A stretch of DNA of 64,000 nt from Pegoplata infirma (taxonomy: Eukaryota > Arthropoda > Insecta > Diptera > Anthomyiidae): the NCBI GenBank assembly GCA_963921195.1, contig OY992536.1, positions 2,728,001 to 2,792,000 on the forward strand. Reading direction: 5' to 3'. This document shows, piece after piece, positions 40,883 through 53,110 of the stretch. Each line of letters opens with the position of its first letter. Positions within the stretch are counted from its first letter, which is position 1. The notes under the pieces are model-generated. The model saw nothing but the letters and a program-made list of their open reading frames with translations. It was not told the origin of the DNA and made no database searches. The translations under genes and the position numbers were made by a program.

Positions 40883-42812
40883 TATCGTCACCTAAAATGC
40901 AAAACGCCCTAACTAACAAAAAATTCAAAATCGCGTTTTTAATTGATTCTTATGTATTGGATCAAAATACATGTCTCCAAAAAAATTTAGACTCCTTTGA
41001 TCAAAAATGGGGATTTTATTAACAAAATTCAAAAAGCCCTAACTACATGCTTTGATATATGTTAAACCAAAAAGCCCCAACTACACATTTGTATTCATAA
41101 TATTGCCGACGCAACTGTTATTTTTTAAGATTAAACATTTTTGTTGATGCTTCTTCTTCCACAATGTCCACCAATAGGAAAAACATATGTATATGTACAC
41201 AAAAAATAAAGTTTAGAAATTTACCAATTAACCCCTTCAGGCCCGTACTCTCACGAGAATTGTTCCTTTTTTTAGCTATAGAAATCGCATTTTATGCAGT
41301 ACAATTAGTCTTAAGTAAGATATAAATTCTACATACAATTTAATAACATTATAATTAATGACGATTAAAAACATGATTGGAAGTTCTTCATTCCGATTGA
41401 AAAAAAATCAAAGTTAATTTTTCGTTAAATAAGTAAAAAAAAATGTTTTTAATTATAATTTTTGCTATTATTACAAAAACAAGAACTTTCTGAGTTAGAG
41501 GGGGCCGTAATTTTACATTTTGGTCAAACAGGTGTTTTTTTTTGCATCCATGTAACTGATTACCTAATGTTCCTAGCAAAATGTGTCCCGAGAGTTTAAG
41601 ATAGCTATTTCTTTAATCTTTAAAAAAAAAAAATTTTCTTTTTTTTTGCAAAATCAAAAATTTGTTTGGCATTTTTTTAAAACCGGCCCCTTTTTTTACT
41701 CAAAATAAAGCTAAGGTATTTTCCTTTAAGAGCTTTGTAGGATGCGAGTGAGATATCTGTCAAATGCCCAATATTTACTGTAGATCTTAAGAAATTTTCC
41801 AGAAGCCGAGTAAACATTTTTGGCCGAAGAGTTTTAGATTTTCTTTCCATTTTCGTAATTTCTGACCTAATAATAGTTACGCATAAAAAAATTGGGCCCC
41901 TCCTTCCCCCTTATAACGCTGTTCTGGCCAAGGCTATTTTGGTACTCGCCGTGATCTTTAAGAAATGCGACTTAATAATAGTTATTCTACAAGAATTTGG
42001 ATTTCTGAACCCCCTTCTTGACCATTATTTCGCCTGTCAAGTAAATATAATTTTGTCCCTTATATATTTATTACTTCGCAAACTTTGAGAACTTATAGTG
42101 CGTAAGTGGACCCATTTAGAGACTTAATGAAAACAAAACTTTTGTTTCTCTAAAACTCTTCTATAATTCATCTTTTAGCACATTTATCCAATCTTTTACT
42201 TGAACAAAAAAAAAATCGCAAAAAATCATTTGGGAAGTATAGTTGCCTGTGGTCGTTAAAAGGTTAAAGCATTTCGATGCATTAGGTTATTTCGGGCCAT
42301 ACCCTTTGTCCTGTTCCACCTTCATTTGACATGGAGCTTTAAAATGGTAAATTGACATTTTGTATCGAATTAAGTTAGCATGTGTTTAACAGAATCCAAA
42401 ATGAGAAATTTTGCAGTGTTAGGTTATATAGCAGGTGCCACGCCCCTTTTTCCAATACCGCCCACATTTTGTTAGAGTTCTATATGATAAAACAACATTT
42501 AGTATAAAATTTTGTTAGCATGTTCTAACATTTTATAACACATCTGCTTAGTGTTTTAAACATCTTTAGTGCAGTTAGGGCTTTTTGTGTTTCTGAAAAT
42601 TACAAGACAAAAGGGCGTTACTAACATAACTTTTCAAATATTAAAAATTTATAATTTTTTTTTAACAGAAATGAATTTGTTTGTGTGTTTTTACTAATAT
42701 TTAGGAAATTTGTAATGAAAACTTTTATAGTTTTTATATAAACACGTTTTTTGCTTCTCCTGTAAAATTTGTAAAATGTTAGATAGGGCGTTTTGCATTT
42801 TAGGTGACGATA
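40883..42812. mobile_element. TA-flanked element, TATCGTCACCTAAAATGCAA ends
   Basis: TIRs of at least 30 bp: TATCGTCACCTAAAATGCAA plus AACGCCCTA at the left, and its inverse at the right. TA lies at 40881-40882 and 42813-42814. A 380-bp relative with the same termini is at 62259-62641. The interior includes a possible TTAA-flanked insertion (41232-42263). Non-coding. Confidence 0.85.
41232..42263. mobile_element. Possible TTAA-flanked (piggyBac-like) insertion
   Basis: CCCCTTCAGGCCCGTACTC follows TTAA at 41228-41231, and GCCTGTGGTCGTTAAAAGG precedes TTAA at 42264-42267. Terminal similarity is short (CC..TT, with GGCC/GGC further in). Part of the interior (41515-41760) is paralogous to 17630-17935. 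The TTAA alone could be chance in AT-rich DNA, so this is weak. Confidence 0.35.
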
Positions 42813-42884
42813 TATAAAAGAGTTGGGTGAGTGAGTGAGTGACTGACTGACTGATTCATCATCGCCCAGCCCAAACCGCTAAAG

Positions 42885-45620
42885 CTAGAGACTTGAAATT
42901 TGGACTGTAGGTTCACCTCCTGGAATATAGATCCACTAAGGCTGGATTTTTGCCAGTGTTGATTCTAAGGGGGTAAAAAGGGTAAAAAACTGTACTTTTG
43001 GTACTTTTTATATCTCCCGAAATAATGGTCATAGAGACTTGAAATTTGGAGTGTATGTTCACCTCCCATAACATAGATCCATTAAGGCTGGACTTTTGCC
43101 AATGTTGATTCCAAGGGGGTAAAAAGGGTAAAAAACTGTACTTTTGGTACTTTTTAAATCTCCTGAAATAATGGTCATAGAGACTTGAAATTTGGACTGT
43201 ATGTTCACCTCACGGAATAAAATCCCCTAAAGCTGGATTTTTGCCAATGTTGATTCTAAGAGGGTAAAAAGGGTTAAAAACTGTACTTTTGGTACCTTTT
43301 TTATTTTCTTAAATAATAGTCCTAGAAACTTGAAATTTGCAATGTAGGTTCATCCCCCGATAAAAAGATCCACTAAGGCTTAGTTTTTGGCCAATGTTGA
43401 TTTTACGGGGGTAAAATGGGTAAAAAAGTGTACTTTTGGTACTTTTTTTATTTACGGAAATAATGGTCATACAAACTTGAAATTTGGAATGTAGGATCCT
43501 TTGCTAAAAAAACAATATGGAAAAGAGGTAAAAAGTGTACTTTTGGTACTTTTTTTTATTTTTTAAAATTATGGTCATAGAAACTTGAAATTTGGAATGT
43601 AGGATCCTTCAGTGAAAAGACATTATAAAAAGTACCTTTTACAAAAAAGTACCTTTTATAAAAAGTACCTTTTATAAAAAGTACCTTTTATAAAAAGTAC
43701 CTTTTATAAAAAGTACCTTTTATAAAAAGTACCTTTTATAAAAAGTACCTTTTATAAAAAGTACCTTTTATAAAAAGTACCTTTTATAAAAAGTACCTTT
43801 TATAAAAAGTACCTTTTATAAAAAGTACCTTTTATAAAAAGTACCTTTTATAAAAAGTACCATTTATAAAAAGTACCTTTTATAAAAAGTACCTTTTATA
43901 AAAAGTACCTTTTATAAAAAGTACCTTTTATAAAAAGTACCTTTTATAAAAAGTACCTTTTATAAAAAGTACCTTTTATAAAAAGTACCTTTTATAAAAA
44001 GTACCTTTTATAAAAAGTACCTTTTATAAAATGTACTTTTTATAAAAAGTACCTTTTATAAAAAGTACCTTTTATAAAAAGTACCTTTTATGAAAAGTAC
44101 CTTTTATAAAAAGTACCTTTTATAAAAAGTACATTTTATAAAAAGTACCTTTTATAAAAAGTACCTTTTATAAAAAGTACCTTTTATAAAAAGTACCTTT
44201 TATAAAAAGTACCTTTTATAAAAAGTATCTTTTATAAAAAGTACCCTTTATTAAAAGTACCTTTTATAAAAAGTACCTTTTATAAAAAGTACCTTTTATA
44301 AAAAGTACCTTTTATAAAAAGTAACTTTTATAAAAAGTACCTTTTATAAAAAGTACCTTTTATACAAAGTACCTTATTAAAAAAGTAGCTTTTATAAAAA
44401 GTACCTTTTATACAAAGTAGCTTTTATAAAAAGTAGTTTTTATAAAAAATAGCTTTTATAAAAAGTACCTTTTATAAAAAGTATCTTTTATAAAAAGTAC
44501 CTTTTATAAAAACTACCTTTTTGTAAAAAGAACCTTTTATAAAAAGTACCTTATATAAAAAGTATCTTTTAATAAAACTACATTTAATAAAAAGTACCTT
44601 TATAAAAATTTCCTTTTGTTAAATTTAACTTTTGCAAAAAAAAAAAAAAAACTTTCTATGAAAGTACTTTTTGAAAATTCGTTTTTTTAAGGGGTAAAAA
44701 TACTACTTATGGTACTTTTTTTTATATCCTGAATGTAGGATCCTTAAGTGAAAACAAATTCTGGAAAAAGTGATTTTTGAAATTTCCTTTTCTTTGGGGG
44801 TGGAACGGGTAAAAATTTAAACTTTAGGAACGTTCTAATTTCCGGTAGTAATGGCCCTAGAATTTTGAAATTTGTAATGTAGGATGATTCGGTAAAAAAA
44901 CATTCTGGAAAAATTACTTTTGGAAATTCCGCTTCTTAGTAGGGTTAAATGGCCAAAAAAGTGCACCGGTAATTTTGATATTTTCTGACGGTTGTAGAAA
45001 CTTAAAATTTTGGATGTAAAATTCTTCGGTGAAAACCAAAATTTTGGGAAAAGTACTTTTTGAAAATTCCGTTTCGAAACGGGGTTAAAAAGTATACTTT
45101 TTGTTCTTTTAATATTTGTTGAAATAATATTCCTATATAATTGCAATTTGTAATGTAGGAGCCTTCGGCGAAGAAATAACACACCGGAAAAAGTACTTTT
45201 TGGAAATTCCGTTTTTAACGGGGGTATAGGGCCTCTTTAATCTAATCTAACGGGGGTAATAAAGTGTAATTTTGGTACTTATTTCTTTTTGTTCCTATAA
45301 TAATTGTCATAGAAACTTGAATTTTGGAATGTGGGGTCCTTCGGTAAATAAAAAACAATCTGCTATGCTTTTAAAATATTCCGTTTCTAGAGGTGAAGAA
45401 AAGTGTTTTTTTATACTTTTTATACTTCTTGAAATAATGATCCTTGGCAGTGAAAATTTGAAAGCTGTATTCTTTAGTGAAAAAATATTTTTGAAAAAGT
45501 ACTTGTTGGAAATTCTGGTTCTAAGAGTCGTAAAGGGCATAAAAGAGTGTAAGTTTGATACTTTTTATATTTCTTGATATAACGTTTCAGAAAAAAAAGA
45601 TTTTGGAAAATTTAATTTTA
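42885..45620. repeat. Internal tandem repeats of about 145 bp, split by a minisatellite
   Basis: AGAGACTTGAAATTTGGA-type starts recur at about 42888, 43034, 43179, 43325, 43470 and 43579, then after the minisatellite at 44857, 44995, 45137, 45311 and 45446, with increasing drift. Each unit has GTAGGTTCAC/GTAGGATCCTT, GGGGTAAAAAGGGTAAAAA and TGTACTTTTGGTACTTTTT. Confidence 0.85.
43617..44620. repeat. 16-bp minisatellite, about 60 copies
   Basis: The unit AAAAAGTACCTTTTAT is repeated head to tail. Most copies are identical through 43640-44330 and drift beyond 44340. The unit closely resembles the GTACTTTTGGTACTTTTTTA stretch of the surrounding 145-bp repeats, so it very likely arose there. Reads partly as a palindrome (AAAAGGTAC/GTACCTTTT). 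Confidence 0.95.
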
Positions 45621-46242
45621 AGTGGAAAAGGTGGTAAATAGTTATTTGTACCTTTCTAAATATTAAAGTCTGAAACTCAAAATTTGACGGGCAGTATCCT
45701 CCAGCCAAAATAACCCCCAAGATATGGACAGGGTAAAAAGGGGTACCTTAATTGGTACAAGTAGTGTAAAATGGTATTTTTATATCTATAAGATAAATAC
45801 AATAGAGTAGAACGGGGAACGAAATGGAATAGAGCGGGGAACAATATAGAATCGTAATTTTTATTAAAATTTTTCGTATTAAACTTTTTAACTACATATT
45901 TTTTCTCTCTATATGTTTTTCCACTCAAACTTATTTTTATTCCAATTTCTTTTTTCACTGAAATATTTTTTCACTCAGGATCCAAAATCCCGATATAAGG
46001 GCTCGAAAATTGACATAATCTTTTTCACCGGAACGTGCATGACAACGTACCACCGAAATTATTCAAGTTTTATTGTTTAAGTTATTCAATGAAATATTAT
46101 TTTATGAAAGGCTTAAACGTCCACAATTAAATAAAACAGAGACTACATATGAGTCATTTTTCGAAATCGGTAGGGTAATCCCGATCCTTCTATTATCCGG
46201 TATTTAACATAACCGGTAACGAAGTTCCGGCGGGCGAGCTAG

Positions 46243-46440
46243 TATTTTCATATACAAAAAACAGTTTTCATTAACAAGACAAACCGACAATTAAAATCCT
46301 ACTGATGATAACACTAACTGGGGTGTTTAGAACCGGTATGGGAAATATTAGAAATGTCTATAATTTTTGGAAATTCAATTTTTCTTCTGGATTTTTTCAA
46401 CTTGAACCCTTAAAACTTATTTTTCTTTAAAGAATTTTGA
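46243..46440 (-). repeat. 450-bp family, inverted partial copy at the Helitron 3' junction
   Basis: Reverse strand reads TTCAAGTTGAAAAAATCCAG, CACCCCAGTTAGTGTTATCA, TCAGTAGGATTTTAATTGTC and TTTGTCTTGTTAATGAAAAC up to the CTAG|T junction. It gives an empty site for the 39378-40322 insertion. Confidence 0.75.
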
Positions 46441-48060
46441 AAAATAAATATAAAGTTATTTTTCTATGAAAACGTTTTAATAATCCGAAGCTGGTAATAT
46501 GTTAAAACTTTTATTGGTCGAATTATATTGTAGAATATTATTTTTGAAATTATACTTACAACACAAAAAGTAAGTATAATCAAAATTAAAGGTTTCAACA
46601 GATTTTATTATTTTTTTTTTAAATTTGTCTATAATTTTCCTTCAATTTAATATAACCTGCTGTGCGTTTGAAAAGCGTTACAAGCAACACGTGGAAATTA
46701 ACACCCACCTTATTATGCATGCATTCAGAGAGTCAGACAGACAGAAAGAAAGATATAGATTGAATATAATAGAATACGAATAGTGTTGAAAAATCTAACA
46801 ATTCAATTTTAAAGATTAAAAGAATACATTGAAAAGATATCAGAAAAATAAAAATAAAAAATATACATATAATAAGAAAAACTTATGCAAATCAATTTAG
46901 AATTAACATAGTAAAATACGACTTTGTACACAGCAGCAATCCATGATGATGATGATTATAATACTGATGACGATGATAATATCCCCTTCTAAAGAAGAGT
47001 ACCTTAACATACAAAGTATATGCATATATAGTATGTTACCTGTTATCTTGCCGTCAGCAGCACAGTGGGTTACTTTTATTAACACTTAACGATAAATTTA
47101 AATTATCAACCTGAATTTTTGGTATACGAAAAGTTCTTTAAAAGGGAATCTTTCATACAGGGTTCATGGGTGGATTAACATATTTAAATGTCTATATTTA
47201 GTAGACACAAAGAACAACATTATAAATATCTTCTTTAGGGTTTTTAATGTTTTCTTTTAAGCTAAAGGAAAAAAATTAATGTCACATCTTTAGCTACTAC
47301 TACTACTAGTATAAACTTACCTCTGTATTGGCCTTTAATTAAGTTGTTTACTGGATTATTAACTTTGCTATTCAAAGATGTTCAACCTTAATCATCACCT
47401 AATCTTAATTAATAAGGTCAGTTGCTGCCAGACAGACATTATACAACTGATACTAACGACATTTACACGTTGCATTCACAGCTTTCTTTGATGAGAATTA
47501 AAAAAATAAAAATAAAGCTATGTATTTGTGCTCCAACCATCAACCTGTCATCATACACTATGGTTATCATTCTTTATAATCTGTTTAATTTGTTTCTGTT
47601 TTTTCATATTATTTTTTTTTTTAATAAAGTTGACAAAAAAAATAAATTTGTTTCAGTAATGTTAAAATAACAAAAATTATAATTTATTTGTTATTTACAA
47701 TATTTTTTTTTGTTTTGTTAAAACAATTTACATTTTTAATTACAACACCAATCAAAGATGCGACAAATCTGATGCTGTTTTTAAATGACACATTTAAATT
47801 TTTAAAAAATTTTTGACATGAGTTTCAACACTTGTTACAGAACAGGTAAGCAATACACAAACCAACCAACCTCAATATCAATGAAAAAAAGGAAAGAAAA
47901 TTAATTAAGTGTCGATTTTTTAATTAAAACATATATAAAATATGTAAATTACAATTTGAATGCGGTTTTATTTTTTGAAATATAATTTCAGTAAATGTTG
48001 TAATATTCGTCCAATTTTTTCTTGAACTGTTTAAACACAAAAGTAAAGTAGGCCGAAAAG
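46441..48060. other. Apparently single-copy AT-rich DNA
   Basis: A (GAT)-rich stretch lies at 46943-46980. The open frames at 46903-47085 and 47422-47670 show no domain. No shared repeat was recognised. Confidence 0.4.
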
Positions 48061-48290
48061 TAATTTTTTGAAGATTTAAAAAAAGTCTGTAAAAAAAATT
48101 ACTTAATATGCACTAAAAATAAAAATCTGCTTAAAATACACCCGTTTTGAGCCCTTTGTGAAAATCTGTCACAACAGCAAAAAAATCGGCTGATATCAGC
48201 TAAAAATTGGTGATTTTAGCAGATTTTAGCAGAAAAATCTGATGATTTTGGCAAAAAATCTGCTGATTTCAGGTAAACAATGTTAACATC
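48061..48290. repeat. CAGAAAAATCTG(C/A)T-motif repeat
   Basis: ATATGCACTAAAAATAAAAA, AATCTGCTTAAAATACACCC, TTAGCAGATTTTAGCAGAAA and AAATCTGCTGATTTC. The same palindromic vocabulary as 14150-14368. Confidence 0.45.
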
Positions 48291-48456
48291 AAAATTTTTT
48301 CAAATCTTTAAGAGGGTTTTAAAGGAAAAAAAACAGTCTTAATGTGAGCAATTTTTACAGCTATAAAATTATAAATACGCGATATTTTTGAATCCTGTTA
48401 TTTTATTTGAAAGATGAATTATTGTAATATATGCTAAGAGTTTGTTAATTCAAACT

Positions 48457-48800
48457 GTAAGTTGTTTTATTTGATTTTTTCTGTAAGTACAGATCGAGCA
48501 TGGGCTCTAATTATATTTGTTATAAGGGTTCAACTTGAAAAAATGCAGAAGAAAATTGAATTTCTAAAAATTATTTCCCATACCCGTTTCAAACACCCCA
48601 GTTAGTGTCATCATCAATGGGATTTTAAATGTCGGTTTGTCTTGTTAATGAAAACTGGTTTTTAAATATGTGAATATTTATAGTTTCTACAGAATAAATT
48701 TTGACAGTTTCCAACACTACATTTCTATTTCTAGCAATCTCAACCTCACCTCATATTTTCTTTCAACTTTTTTGTCTCTTACATTATTTCGCAAGGGTTA
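48457..48800 (+). repeat. 450-bp family copy, uninterrupted
   Basis: TTTATTTGATTTTTTCTGTA, CAGATCGAGCATGGGCTC, CACCCCAGTTAGTGTCATCA, TCAATGGGATTTTAAATGTC and GTCTTGTTAATGAAAACTGG show the family without the MITE found in the first copy. Confidence 0.8.
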
Positions 48801-48989
48801 CCAACATGATCTGGAATTGCAGTTGTTGTTTTACTGATTTATTGACAGAGTTTTTCTTCGGAGAGTGGGGAAAACAAACTGGAGATGTTCATTAAAGTTT
48901 TGTTTGATATTAAATCGCCACAAAAACTAAAAAAGAAAAATAATATATTCACAGGGACATTTTAGAAAGGCGGCGGGTAGAGGCCATGT

Positions 48990-49330
48990 GAGGGAATGGT
49001 TAGCACGAATTATGGCTTTTTTGCGAATTTTGTCAATAGCCGGGAAAATTATGTTTCGTTTGGTCTAAAAACTCTGTGTTTAAATTTTTAACCAATTCGG
49101 ACAAAATTAACCAGTGCATTTTTGGCGGGTTAAAGTTTTGCTCTTAAAAATTTATTTCCCATACAAAACAAATTTTTTTTTGATATTTCTTTTTTTGTTT
49201 GTTTATTATTATGCTTGATCAGATTATTAACGATTAAAAATTTCATTTTGGTAGGATAAACCTTTCCACTTAAAAATTGATTTCGAAAAAAAAAGATTAA
49301 GGGACGTTGGGGTCCTACTCTAAACATTTT
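48990..49330. repeat. Dispersed repeat shared with 52750-53105
   Basis: TTTTGTCAATAGCCGGGAAA, TTATGTTTCGTTTGGTCTAA, ACCAATTCGGACAAAATTAA and GGCGGGTTAAAGTTTTGCTC match one arm of the 52.7-53.1 kb foldback. Confidence 0.6.
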
Positions 49331-50279
49331 TTAAACATTTTTTATTTTAGTTTTGACTTGAAAGGATCTTAACTGAGAAGTTGCTTTTAATGATACACAC
49401 AGGGAAAAAATTATTTGGAACTCAGTTAAAGCTCTTCAATTTGGTTTCAGAATATAAGTTTTAGTTACAACTATTAATATTTAATTACCATGATTCAAAA
49501 AACAAATTTTAAACCAAATATCTGAGCAAATAGCAAAAAAACAATCACATTTTCAAAAAATATTGGTTGCATTTATCAATTTGAAAAAAATAATAGTTCA
49601 AAAACGTTCATAATAGCTCGAACTATTCATTTATATTTTGTTTTTTAATGCAATAAATTTTTAATAACAAGCACAGAGTATTAGTTCAGTAATATTAAAC
49701 ATCAGTTACAGTAACTGATACTTCGTGTAAATTGTTTAAAATTTTTAAAAATTCAAAATACATTTGAAATTTAAAATTTTAGTGTAATACTATCTTCGAA
49801 TTATTATGTTTTGGTACACACAATCATTTTTAAATTTTGTATTTAAGTTACTGCAACTAATTGAATGTTGCTTCTATAAAAACTCATTTAAATTATTAAA
49901 ACGTCATAAAAAAATAAGTATGTAAAATTTTCTACCAAATTTTTAAATTAATTTTCTATAAAAACAAAAAAAAAATTGTATGCAGATAATTTAAAAAATC
50001 AATAAAATATGTATCAAAAAGCAAAATGTACCATAAAATGTAAGTATGTCAAAATCTGCGCAAAAAATGCTATTTTAAATAATGATTTAAGTTTTTTGCA
50101 GAAAAAGCTCACCATCAAAACTTCAAAAATCGTGCGGATTTTCCCATTAATCAAAACAAAAGATGAATATCAACATTCAAAATTAGCTGGAGAATATAAT
50201 TATTTATTGAATATCTGTATTGAGACCATATTTGAGAGGATAGATGTTTTCATTAAAAATTTTGTTGATGTATGTATTC

Positions 50280-52215
50280 GAATTTTCTATAGAAAAATAT
50301 CACTGAATATTAGAATTTTTCATAGCGAAATGTCTCTGAATCTGAAACTTTTTCTATAGGAAAAATGTCTCAGAATCTGAGACTTTTTCTATTGGAAAAA
50401 TGACTCAGAATCTGAGACTTTTACTATAGGAAAAATATCTCAGGATCTGAAACTTTTTCTATAGGAAAACTGTCTCAGAATCTGAGACTTTTCTATAGGA
50501 AAATTGTCTCAGAATCTGATAATTAAAATATTTCAGGATCTGAAAATTTTTCTATAGGAAAAATGTCTCAGAATCTGAGACTTTTTTTATATAAAAATGT
50601 CTTTCTTTAGGCAAAATGTCGCAGAGTCTGAGACTTTTTTATAGGAAAAATATCTCAGAATCTGAGACTTTTACTATTGGAAAAATATATCAGAATCAGT
50701 GACTTTTTCTATAGGAAAAATGTTTCAGAATCTGAGACTTTTTTTTATAGGAAAATTGTCACAGAGTCTGATAGTTTTTCTATAGGAAAAATGTCTCAGA
50801 ATCTGAGACTTTTTCTATAGGAAAATTGTCTCAGAATCTGATAATTTTTCTATAGGAAAAATGTCTCAGAATCTCAGACTTTTTCAATAGGAAAAATGTT
50901 CAGAATCTGAGACTTTTTCTATAGGCAAATGTCTGAGAATCTGAAACTTTTCTACAAGAAAAAGAATCTGAGGTTTTTTTCTATAGGACAAATGTCTCAG
51001 AATCTAAGACTTTTTCTATAGGAAAAATGTCTCAGAATCTGACACTTTTTCTATAGGATTTTGAGAAAGTCTCAGATTCTGAGACATTTTCCTATAGAAA
51101 AAATCTCAGATTCTTAGAGATTTTTCCTATAAAAAATGTGTCAGATTTTGAGACATTTTTCTAATAGAAAATAGTCTTAGATTCTGAGACATTTTTCCTA
51201 TAGAAAAACTCTCAGATTCTGAGACAGGTTTCCTATAGAAAAAGTCTCAGATTCTGAGACAGTTTTCCTGTAGAAAAAATCTCAGATTCTGAGACAGTTT
51301 TCCTATAGAAAAACTCTCAGATTCTGAGACATTTTTCCTATGGAAAAAGTCTCAGATTCTGAGACATTTTTCCTATAAAAAAGTCTCAGATTCTGAGAAA
51401 TTTTTCTTGTAAAAAATTTCAGATTCTGAGACATGTTTCCTATAGAAAAAGTCGCAGATTCTGAGAATTTTTTTATAGGAAAAATTTCTCAGAATCTAAG
51501 ACTTTTTCTATAGGAAAAATGTCTCAGAATCTAAAACTTTTTCTGTTGGATAAATGTCTCAGAATCTGAGACTTTTTCTATAGCAAAATGCCTTAGAATC
51601 TGAGACTTTTTCTTTAGGAAGAAGCCTCAAAATCTGAGACTTTTTCTATAGGAAAAATGTCTTAAAATCTGAGACTTTTTGGATAGGAAAATGTCTCAGA
51701 ATCTGAGTTTTTTTCTATAGGAAAAATGTCTTAGAATCTGAGACTTTTTCTATAGGAAAAATGTCTCCGAATCTGAGACTTTCTCTATATAAAAAATTTT
51801 TAAGAATCTGAGACTTTTTCTATAGGAAAAATGTCTTAGAATCTAAAACTTTTTCTACAGAAAAAATATTTCAGAATCTAAGACTTTTTCTACAGGAAAC
51901 ATGTCTTAGAATCTGAGACTTGTTCTATAGAAAAAATATCTCAGAATATAATTTTTTTTTTATAGAAATCAAAATCTAAAACTATTTAGGAAAAATGTCT
52001 TTGACTTTTCAACAGAAAAAATGTATCAGATTCTGGATCATTTTTTCCATACAAAAAACAATTTAGACATTATATTTTTGAGACATTTTTCCTGTATTGT
52101 CAGATTCTTTAAAAAATTTATTTATTTTTAATATATTATTCCTTCAGAAATAATTAAAAACTTAATGACATCCTTTCTATAGAAAATGTCTCAGATTCAG
52201 AGACATTTTTAATTT
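50280..52215. repeat. 35-bp satellite, decayed locus with orientation switches
   Basis: Units of TTTTTCTATAGGAAAAATGT and CTCAGAATCTGAGAC with many substitutions and small indels. Orientation is as at 6.3-7.95 kb until about 51055, inverted to about 51470, back again, and inverted once more near 52020-52215 (TCTATAGAAAATGTCTCAGA). Confidence 0.9.
51056..51470. repeat. Inverted block inside the satellite
   Basis: Here units read GTCTCAGATTCTGAGACA and TTTTTCCTATAGAAAAA, the reverse complement of the flanking units. Junction sequences are CTATAGGATTTTGAGAAAGT (about 51050) and GCAGATTCTGAGAATTTTTT (about 51453). Confidence 0.85.
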
Positions 52216-52739
52216 AAGATATGTGTGTATTTATATTATTTTCTTGTTAATTTGTATTTACCTGTGTACATATTTTTAATTGTCGATATTTATTTTAATA
52301 AAATTTTTTATCAAAAATAAAAAAATTGTTTTGTTTTTGATACGGTTAAATATATTTTGTAGGATTTTGTGGAACGTATAATATCGGTCGTAACAACCAT
52401 TTTTGTCTTATAATTTTTCGTTGGTTCAACTGATGAATTTAGTTGCTCCTAATGAAAATTGATATAAATGCAAATTGGTTGAAACTAAATTCGGTTGATC
52501 GGAATGAAATTAAGTATTAGTAATTACAACTGATAAAAGTGATAGTTGGCTGGACTACGAAAATTTGGTTGGTTCTGAATTTGGTTGGCACGACGAATTC
52601 GTTTTCTGTGTGTACATATCCACAAAAAAATATTATTACTATCCGTGAAATTTTTATCGTGTTCTAAAATGTATCAAAATAACAGCAATTAAATACGTTT
52701 TATTGCCCTTTTCTAACCCTTTTTTCAAACTTTATGTTT

Positions 52740-53110
52740 TATCACAAAAAAATACTTTTGTGGATTACTTGGCAAAATATCGTTCGTTTTGGTCTAGAAA
52801 TTCTATTTTTATATTTTTAGCCAAATCAGATAATTTTAACCCGTGCCCCTGGGGGTTAAAGTTTCTTGTACAAACCAAAAACAAAGGTTTTTTTCAGGGC
52901 TAAATTTTTACCACTCAGCGGCACAGTCTTAAATTGTCCGATTTGGCTAAAAACGTTTCATGGGGCAAAACTTTAACCCCCAAAGGCACGGGTTAGTTTT
53001 GTCCGATTTGGCTAAAATGTTAAACATGAAGTTCTTAGACTAAAACGAACCATAATTTGCCCGGCGATTGACGAAATTCGAAAAAAGTCAGTATTTGTGC
53101 CACCCTATTG
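52740..53110. repeat. About 370-bp foldback
   Basis: ATCGTTCGTTTTGGTCTAGA ... TTAGCCAAATCAGATAATTT ... AACCCGTGCCCCTGGGGGTT is mirrored by AACCCCCAAAGGCACGGGTT ... AATTGTCCGATTTGGCTAAA ... GACTAAAACGAACCATAATT. The loop is near 52915. Confidence 0.7.

Larger units (their letters stand above)
42815..46242 (+). mobile_element. Helitron-like non-autonomous element
   Basis: The 5' part GAGTTGGGTGAGTGAGTGAG, TGACTGACTGACTGATTC and GCCCAGCCCAAACCGCTAAA leads into internal tandem repeats. The 3' end CCGGTAACGAAGTTCCGG followed by CGGGCGAGCTAG|T has a small stem (CCGG/CCGG) before CTAG and a T after it, as Helitron termini do. The 5' end is unclear because a TA-flanked element abuts it. No Rep/helicase coding is present. 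Open frames in it (44835-45182, 45272-45577, 45677-45958) are repeat shadows. Confidence 0.6.
49396..52613. mobile_element. 3.2-kb CACACAG-class unit enclosing satellite DNA
   Basis: Left CACACAGGGAAAAAATTA and right end GAATTCGTTTTCTGTGTG are flanked by TA (49394-49395, 52614-52615). Subterminal regions share a looser match (TAGTTACAACTATTAATATT against the reverse complement CAGTTGTAATTACTAATACT). The middle (50280-52215) is a decayed copy of the 35-bp satellite. No transposase is present. Confidence 0.5.

Noticed and set aside
50009..50359. 116-codon plus-strand frame
   Set aside because: Its end runs into the decayed 35-bp satellite and it has no recognisable domain.
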